Source: Pseudosulfitobacter pseudonitzschiae
Lineage (GTDB): Bacteria > Pseudomonadota > Alphaproteobacteria > Rhodobacterales > Rhodobacteraceae
Direction of reading: 5' to 3'
DNA: 64,000 nucleotides
NCBI RefSeq assembly: GCF_900129395.1
Contig: NZ_FQVP01000002.1
Location: 62,001-126,000 of the forward strand
Below, one piece after another: positions 59,987-64,000 of the stretch. A program made the position numbers and the translations under genes. The first letter of the stretch is position 1. The number at the start of each line of letters is the position of its first letter. Under the pieces are notes generated by a model. The model searched no databases. It was not told the origin of the DNA and worked only from the letters and a program-made list of their open reading frames with translations.

Positions 59987-61525
59987 CTATTTGCGTTTGG
60001 CCGCGCGTTTGAAGTCCGAAAGCTTGAACGCCCCGATCAGGTGGCCTGTGCCAAAGTAGCTGACGGCTGCGGCAAGGATCAGGACCAGCAAGGCGATATA
60101 CCGCAGCCCCGGGGTGTCCAATGCCCCCGCCAGCGCCAGTGCCATCGCCCAAAGGCACAGGCCCATGAAGGCAGAGGCCAGAATGATCCGCCAGATGCGT
60201 TTGCGAAAGCGGTCGTCAAATCGCGCAACCTCGCCCATCGGGCGGGTGCCATGGCGCAGCATCAGGACCATGGCCCAACCAGCCACCGTGGTGGCAATGG
60301 CAGGGGCAAGCCAGCCGATCACCGGGGCAAGGCCCACGGCCAGCACTGCGTTCACACCCATCGTCCACAACGCATAGCGGAACGGGCTGCGGGTGTCGGA
60401 CCGGGCAAAATAGAGCGGTTGCAGGAATTTCTGGATCACGAAGGCGGGCAGCCCCAGACCGTAGATGGCCACTGCCACGGCAATGGCCGCCACATCGTCC
60501 GGCCCGGTTGCCCCGCGTTCGAACAGCACCGAGGTCAGCGGCAGCGGTATCACCATCAGCGCCACGGCCGACGGGATGGTCAAGGCCAGCGATATCTCGG
60601 CGGCACGGCTCAGCGCGTTGCGCGCGCCCGCATCGTCGCCTGCCTTGAGCCGGCGCGACAGGTCGGGCAGCAACACGATGCCCACAGCAATGCCGACCAC
60701 GCCCAGCGGCAGCTGGTACAGACGGTCCGCGGCGAACAGCCAGCTCACGGCCTTGTCGAACTGCGAGGCGACGACTTGACCCACCACAAGGTTGATCTGC
60801 ATCACGCCGGTGGCCAGTGCCGCAGGCACGGCAACGATCACCATCTTGCGCATCTCGGGTGTCCAGCGGGGCAATCCGGGTTTCAGCGAAAAGCCTGCGC
60901 GGGATGCGGCGGTCCATGTCAGGGCCAGTTGGGCGATGCCTGCCAATGGAATGGTGTAGACCAGCCAGATCACGGCTTCGCCGCCGATCTTGCTGGCGAT
61001 CAGCATGGCAACAATCACGAAGATGTTCAGCAGCACAGGTGCCGCCGCCGCCGCCGCAAAGCGCCCGGTGGCGTTCAAAATGCCAGAGAACAGTGCCGAC
61101 AGGGACATGAAGAAAATATAGGGAAAGGTGATCCGCCCAAAGCCCACGGCCAGATCGAACCGCTGTGCATCGAACCCGCCTGCCGTGGCCCAGACCAGCG
61201 CAGGCATGAACACCAGCCCCAGTGCCGTCAGCAGCAAGGTAACGAACATCAGCCCGTTGAGCGCATCATTGGCAAAGCCGCGCGGATTGTCTTCGCTCTC
61301 AAGCCGGGCCGAGAACATCGGAACAAAGGCCGCGTTGAAGGCACCTTCGGCAAAGAAACGGCGGAACATGTTGGGCAACCGGAACGCCGCCACAAAGGCA
61401 TCCATCAGCGGGCCGGGTCCGATCAGCGACAGGATCAGGATCTCGCGCACAAAGCCAAGGACGCGCGACATAAGCGTCCACACTCCGACAGTCAGAAAGC
61501 CGGACATAAGGCGGATGGGTTTCAC
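59987..61525 (-). CDS. murJ: lipid II flippase
   Basis: A 512-residue MOP-superfamily protein with 14 predicted membrane helices, moving lipid II across the inner membrane for peptidoglycan assembly. The N-terminal SGFLTVGVWTLMSRVLGFVREIL and RLPNMFRRFFAEGAFNAAFVP are diagnostic of MurJ/MviN, with the conserved Arg residues in the central cavity. The C-terminal tail is basic (SDFKRAAKRK). It converges on the rhomboid-like gene. Confidence 0.95.
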   Translation of the reverse strand: MKPIRLMSGFLTVGVWTLMSRVLGFVREILILSLIGPGPLMDAFVAAFRLPNMFRRFFAEGAFNAAFVPMFSARLESEDNPRGFANDALNGLMFVTLLLTALGLVFMPALVWATAGGFDAQRFDLAVGFGRITFPYIFFMSLSALFSGILNATGRFAAAAAAPVLLNIFVIVAMLIASKIGGEAVIWLVYTIPLAGIAQLALTWTAASRAGFSLKPGLPRWTPEMRKMVIVAVPAALATGVMQINLVVGQVVASQFDKAVSWLFAADRLYQLPLGVVGIAVGIVLLPDLSRRLKAGDDAGARNALSRAAEISLALTIPSAVALMVIPLPLTSVLFERGATGPDDVAAIAVAVAIYGLGLPAFVIQKFLQPLYFARSDTRSPFRYALWTMGVNAVLAVGLAPVIGWLAPAIATTVAGWAMVLMLRHGTRPMGEVARFDDRFRKRIWRIILASAFMGLCLWAMALALAGALDTPGLRYIALLVLILAAAVSYFGTGHLIGAFKLSDFKRAAKRK

Positions 61526-61798
61526 AGGGTGGGCCTTTCGGGATGCAGGTCTGGATCAGGGCCTAGCGGGTCAGGCAGGGGCGTGACAAGGGGCTGTTGC
61601 GATGATGACTGCGCGCCGTGCAGATGGGGCACGGCACTGCAGCAGTTTTTGCGCAGTTTCCTGCCGGACTGGCCCGGATGTGCATAAATGTGGTTTGTTG
61701 ATGTCATTGTTGCCCCTGGCGGGACGCAACGGGCGCAAAACTTGAGTTTGTCGGGAAGATCGTTTTGATGGATCGGAACACATCGCAAAGGACGCTTT
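61526..61798. other. divergent promoter region of murJ and the M20 gene
   Basis: No gene is supported. A 7-bp inverted repeat GCCGTGC / GCACGGC (61615-61621 and 61629-61635) is present. I could not assign promoters with confidence. Confidence 0.35.
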
Positions 61799-62968
61799 AT
61801 GCCAGAAGCAGACACCGCCCACCTGTCCGCAGAGATGACCGCCTGGCGGCATGATTTCCATGCCCACCCCGAGCTGGGCTTTGCCGAGACACGCACCGCC
61901 GCGCGCGTGGCCGACCTGCTGGAAAGCTTTGGACTGGAGGTGCATCGCGGCATTGGCCAGACCGGCGTGGTCGGCGTGTTGCAGCGGGGCAATGGCAGGC
62001 GTGCGGTGGGGCTGCGGGCGGACATGGATGCGCTGCCGATCCGCGAGACCTCGGGCGTGGCACATGCCAGCGTGACGAGCGGCGTGATGCACGCATGTGG
62101 CCACGACGGGCATATGGCGATGCTGCTGGGCGCGGCGAAACATCTGTCGGCGCATGGGCAGTTCAACGGGCGGGTGGTGTTCATTTTCCAACCCGCCGAA
62201 GAACACGGCGAGGGTGCGCAGGCCATGATCGCGGACGGGCTGTTCGAGCGGTTCGCAGTGGATCAGGTCTTTGCCATTCACAACATGCCCGGACTGGCCG
62301 TGGGGCAGATGGAAACGCGTGCGGGGCCGATGACGGCGTCCGAGGCACTGTTCGAGATCGGTATTCGGGCACGTGGCGGCCATGCGGCACTGCCTCACCT
62401 GGGTGTAGACGCCATCGTTGTGGGCGCGCAGGTCGTGGGGGCGCTGCAAACCATCGTATCGCGCAAGCTGGACCCGGCGCAGAACGGCGTGGTTTCGGTC
62501 ACTGAATTCATCGCAGACGGCGGGCGCAATGTGCTGCCCGGAAGTGCGCTCCTGAAAGGCGACGCGCGGGCGCTGTCGCCTGAGACCAATACGACCATCG
62601 AGGCGCGGATGCGCGAGCTGGTGGCGGGGACATGCGCCGCCCATGACGTCACGGGCGAGGTGCTCTATGAGACAATCTTTGCGCCCACGATTAACGACGC
62701 CGAAGCGGTCGAGGCCATAGCCCGTGCCGCCACCGCGGCGCTGGGTGCCGCGAATGTCGATGCCACGTGCTTCCCCAAGCTGTTCTCCGAGGATTTCGCC
62801 CATATGGCGATGGCGCGTCCGGGATGCTTTTTCCTGATGGGCAACGGCACAGAGGGCGCCGGCGCCCGCCCGCTGCATGCGTCCGATTATGATTTCAACG
62901 ACGCCGGGCTGGTGCCGGGGGCGGATGTCTGGGTGCATCTGGTACAGGATGTGCTGCGGGCCGCGTGA
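61799..62968 (+). CDS. M20 family amidohydrolase (hippurate hydrolase-like)
   Basis: A 389-residue cytoplasmic metallo-amidohydrolase of the M20D group. MHACGHDGHMAMLLGAAK has the first metal ligands, FQPAEEHGEGAQAMI the catalytic and ligand Glu, and HNMPGLAVGQ the next His. A dimerisation domain follows (GGHAALPHLGVD). Such enzymes hydrolyse N-acyl amino acids (hippurate, N-acetyl amino acids, indole-acetyl conjugates). It lies between glnD and murJ, opposite in direction to both. Confidence 0.9.
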   Translation: MPEADTAHLSAEMTAWRHDFHAHPELGFAETRTAARVADLLESFGLEVHRGIGQTGVVGVLQRGNGRRAVGLRADMDALPIRETSGVAHASVTSGVMHACGHDGHMAMLLGAAKHLSAHGQFNGRVVFIFQPAEEHGEGAQAMIADGLFERFAVDQVFAIHNMPGLAVGQMETRAGPMTASEALFEIGIRARGGHAALPHLGVDAIVVGAQVVGALQTIVSRKLDPAQNGVVSVTEFIADGGRNVLPGSALLKGDARALSPETNTTIEARMRELVAGTCAAHDVTGEVLYETIFAPTINDAEAVEAIARAATAALGAANVDATCFPKLFSEDFAHMAMARPGCFFLMGNGTEGAGARPLHASDYDFNDAGLVPGADVWVHLVQDVLRAA

Positions 62969-63007
62969 CGCCGCCCGCATCCTGTCACACTGGCCATGGG
63001 GCCTGTG

Positions 63008-64000
63008 TCACTGCTCGGCCCGTTGTGCACCTTCGACGATGGCGGCGCGCAGCCGCTTTTCCAGCGTCCTCTGTTTGCTTGGGGTATAGTATTTCAACCC
63101 GAACATATCCTTCACATAAAAGGTATCGACACATTGTTCGCCATAGGTCGCGATGACCGCGTTGGCGACATAGACGTTGGATGACGCCAGCGTGCGTGCC
63201 AGATCGTGCAACAGACCGGGGCGGTCGCGGGTGTCGACCTCGATGATCGTGTAGATATCGGAACCGTCGTTGTCGAAGGTGATATGCGTCGGGACGCGGA
63301 ACACTTTCTCGCGCTTTTTAACCTTGTCGCGGTCCACCATGGCCTCGCGGGTGACAACCTCGCCGTGCAGTGTGCGTTCGATCATCTTGCGCAGGCGGGG
63401 CAGGCGGCTGGCATCATAGGGCGTGTCGTCGGCGTCCTGAATCCAGAACGCATCGGTCACATAGCCGTCCTTGGTGGTATAGCTGCGGGCATCCACGACG
63501 TTGGCCCCGACCAGCGCCAGAGCACCGGCCAGCCGTGCAAAGATGCCCGGATGATCCTGCATCACGAAACAGACCCGCGTGGCATCGCGGTCTTCGTCGG
63601 GGTGCAGGTCGATGCGAATCTCGTCATCGCCAATTCCGCGCAGCAGGTTGGCAAAGACCACATGGGCGGTCTGGTGCAAGCCCTGCCAGTAAGGATCGTA
63701 ATGGCGGCTTGTCTCGGTCTGCAAATCCTTGCGCGGCCAATCCGCGAGGGCGGTGCGCAGGGCCTTCTTGGCCTCGGCACCCCGGTTCTCGCGGTTCAGC
63801 GCCTCCATGCCGTCTTCCAGCGCGGTGCGGGTCTGGCGGTACAGCGCGCGGATCAGCACGGCCTTCCAGTTGTTCCATGTGTTGGGGCCGACCCCGCGAA
63901 TGTCGCAGACCGTCAGCACGCACAACAGGTCGAGCCGTTCGACAGTGCGCACCGCCTTGGCAAAGTCGCGCACGGTGCGCGGATCGGCGATGTCGCGTTT
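63008..64000 (-). CDS. glnD: bifunctional uridylyltransferase/uridylyl-removing enzyme GlnD, 3' part
   Basis: The last 330 residues of GlnD; the gene continues beyond the right edge. Visible are the end of the HD domain (LDLLCVLTVCDIRGVGPNTWN) and both ACT domains: FVMQDHPGIFARLAGALALVGANVVDARS and EVDTRDRPGLLHDLARTLASSNVYV. GlnD uridylylates PII proteins in response to glutamine, controlling nitrogen metabolism, which relates functionally to the nas operon elsewhere in the window. The C-terminus ends normally. Confidence 0.95.
   Translation of the reverse strand, partial: KRDIADPRTVRDFAKAVRTVERLDLLCVLTVCDIRGVGPNTWNNWKAVLIRALYRQTRTALEDGMEALNRENRGAEAKKALRTALADWPRKDLQTETSRHYDPYWQGLHQTAHVVFANLLRGIGDDEIRIDLHPDEDRDATRVCFVMQDHPGIFARLAGALALVGANVVDARSYTTKDGYVTDAFWIQDADDTPYDASRLPRLRKMIERTLHGEVVTREAMVDRDKVKKREKVFRVPTHITFDNDGSDIYTIIEVDTRDRPGLLHDLARTLASSNVYVANAVIATYGEQCVDTFYVKDMFGLKYYTPSKQRTLEKRLRAAIVEGAQRAEQ

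Noticed and set aside
60041-61687. Plus-strand open frame of 548 codons opposite murJ
   Set aside because: The product is dominated by Gly, Arg, His and Gln and is the complement of a clear MurJ sequence.
1-64000. CRISPR arrays, insertion sequences, prophage, tRNA or rRNA genes
   Set aside because: No regularly spaced repeats, transposase or integrase motifs, terminal inverted repeats or tRNA-like cloverleaf sequences were seen by eye. A tRNAscan or repeat search was not possible, so a single missed tRNA cannot be excluded.

Overview
The window is GC-rich, densely coded DNA from a marine-type alphaproteobacterium, most likely a member of the Rhodobacterales (Roseobacter group). The evidence is the gene set rather than any rRNA: TRAP transporters, a nas operon controlled by NasS/NasT, a methylmalonyl-CoA epimerase followed by a DUF1467 gene, DUF1800/DUF1501 and EI24 proteins, and a glnD / murJ / trpS neighbourhood. 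No rRNA, tRNA, CRISPR array, insertion sequence or prophage was recognised, and no gene-free stretch exceeds 300 bases.

Layout. (1) 1-5304: the end of a cluster joining a VOC-fold protein, an MBOAT O-acyltransferase, a membrane-anchored SGNH protein, a stand-alone acyl carrier protein and an FkbH-type HAD protein. It looks like an ACP-dependent system that loads a small acyl unit (by family precedent glyceryl) and transfers it to an extracytoplasmic acceptor. A possible small RNA with its own terminator follows. (2) 5526-10575: azoreductase and two LysR regulators, one divergent from an MFS exporter plus secreted GDSL hydrolase, with a 23-bp operator between them. (3) 10793-24695: a complete nitrate assimilation locus, nasT-nasS, then an ANTAR-type antiterminator leader, nrtA-nrtB-a double-ATPase nrt gene-nirB-nirD-nasA-a TrpD2-like gene-cysG. 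NasS senses nitrate and releases NasT, which should bind the two-hexaloop RNA and prevent termination.

(4) 24960-35826: a peptide-type ABC importer (double-ATPase, substrate-binding protein, two permeases) interleaved with a MarR regulator, an SDR and three FAD-dependent amine/amino-acid oxidoreductases, probably uptake and oxidation of an amine or modified amino acid. (5) 35859-37879, minus strand: a synthase and phosphatase for a glycosylglycerate compatible solute. (6) 37951-46648: an RpiR regulator divergent from an operon for an N-formylglutamate amidohydrolase-family protein, a TRAP transporter, a glutamine-synthetase-like ligase, an aldehyde dehydrogenase and an iron alcohol dehydrogenase. 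Together these fit a gamma-glutamylated pathway for an amino alcohol, which I regard as the best candidate for an undescribed system here.

(7) 46762-64000: mostly housekeeping and small units: lytic transglycosylase, aspS, DUF1800/DUF1501 pair, acetyltransferase, orphan response regulator, methylmalonyl-CoA epimerase, DUF1467, EI24 protein, nitroreductase, deacetylase, VOC protein, trpS, a rhomboid-like protein lacking both catalytic residues, murJ, an M20 amidohydrolase, and the 3' end of glnD running off the window.
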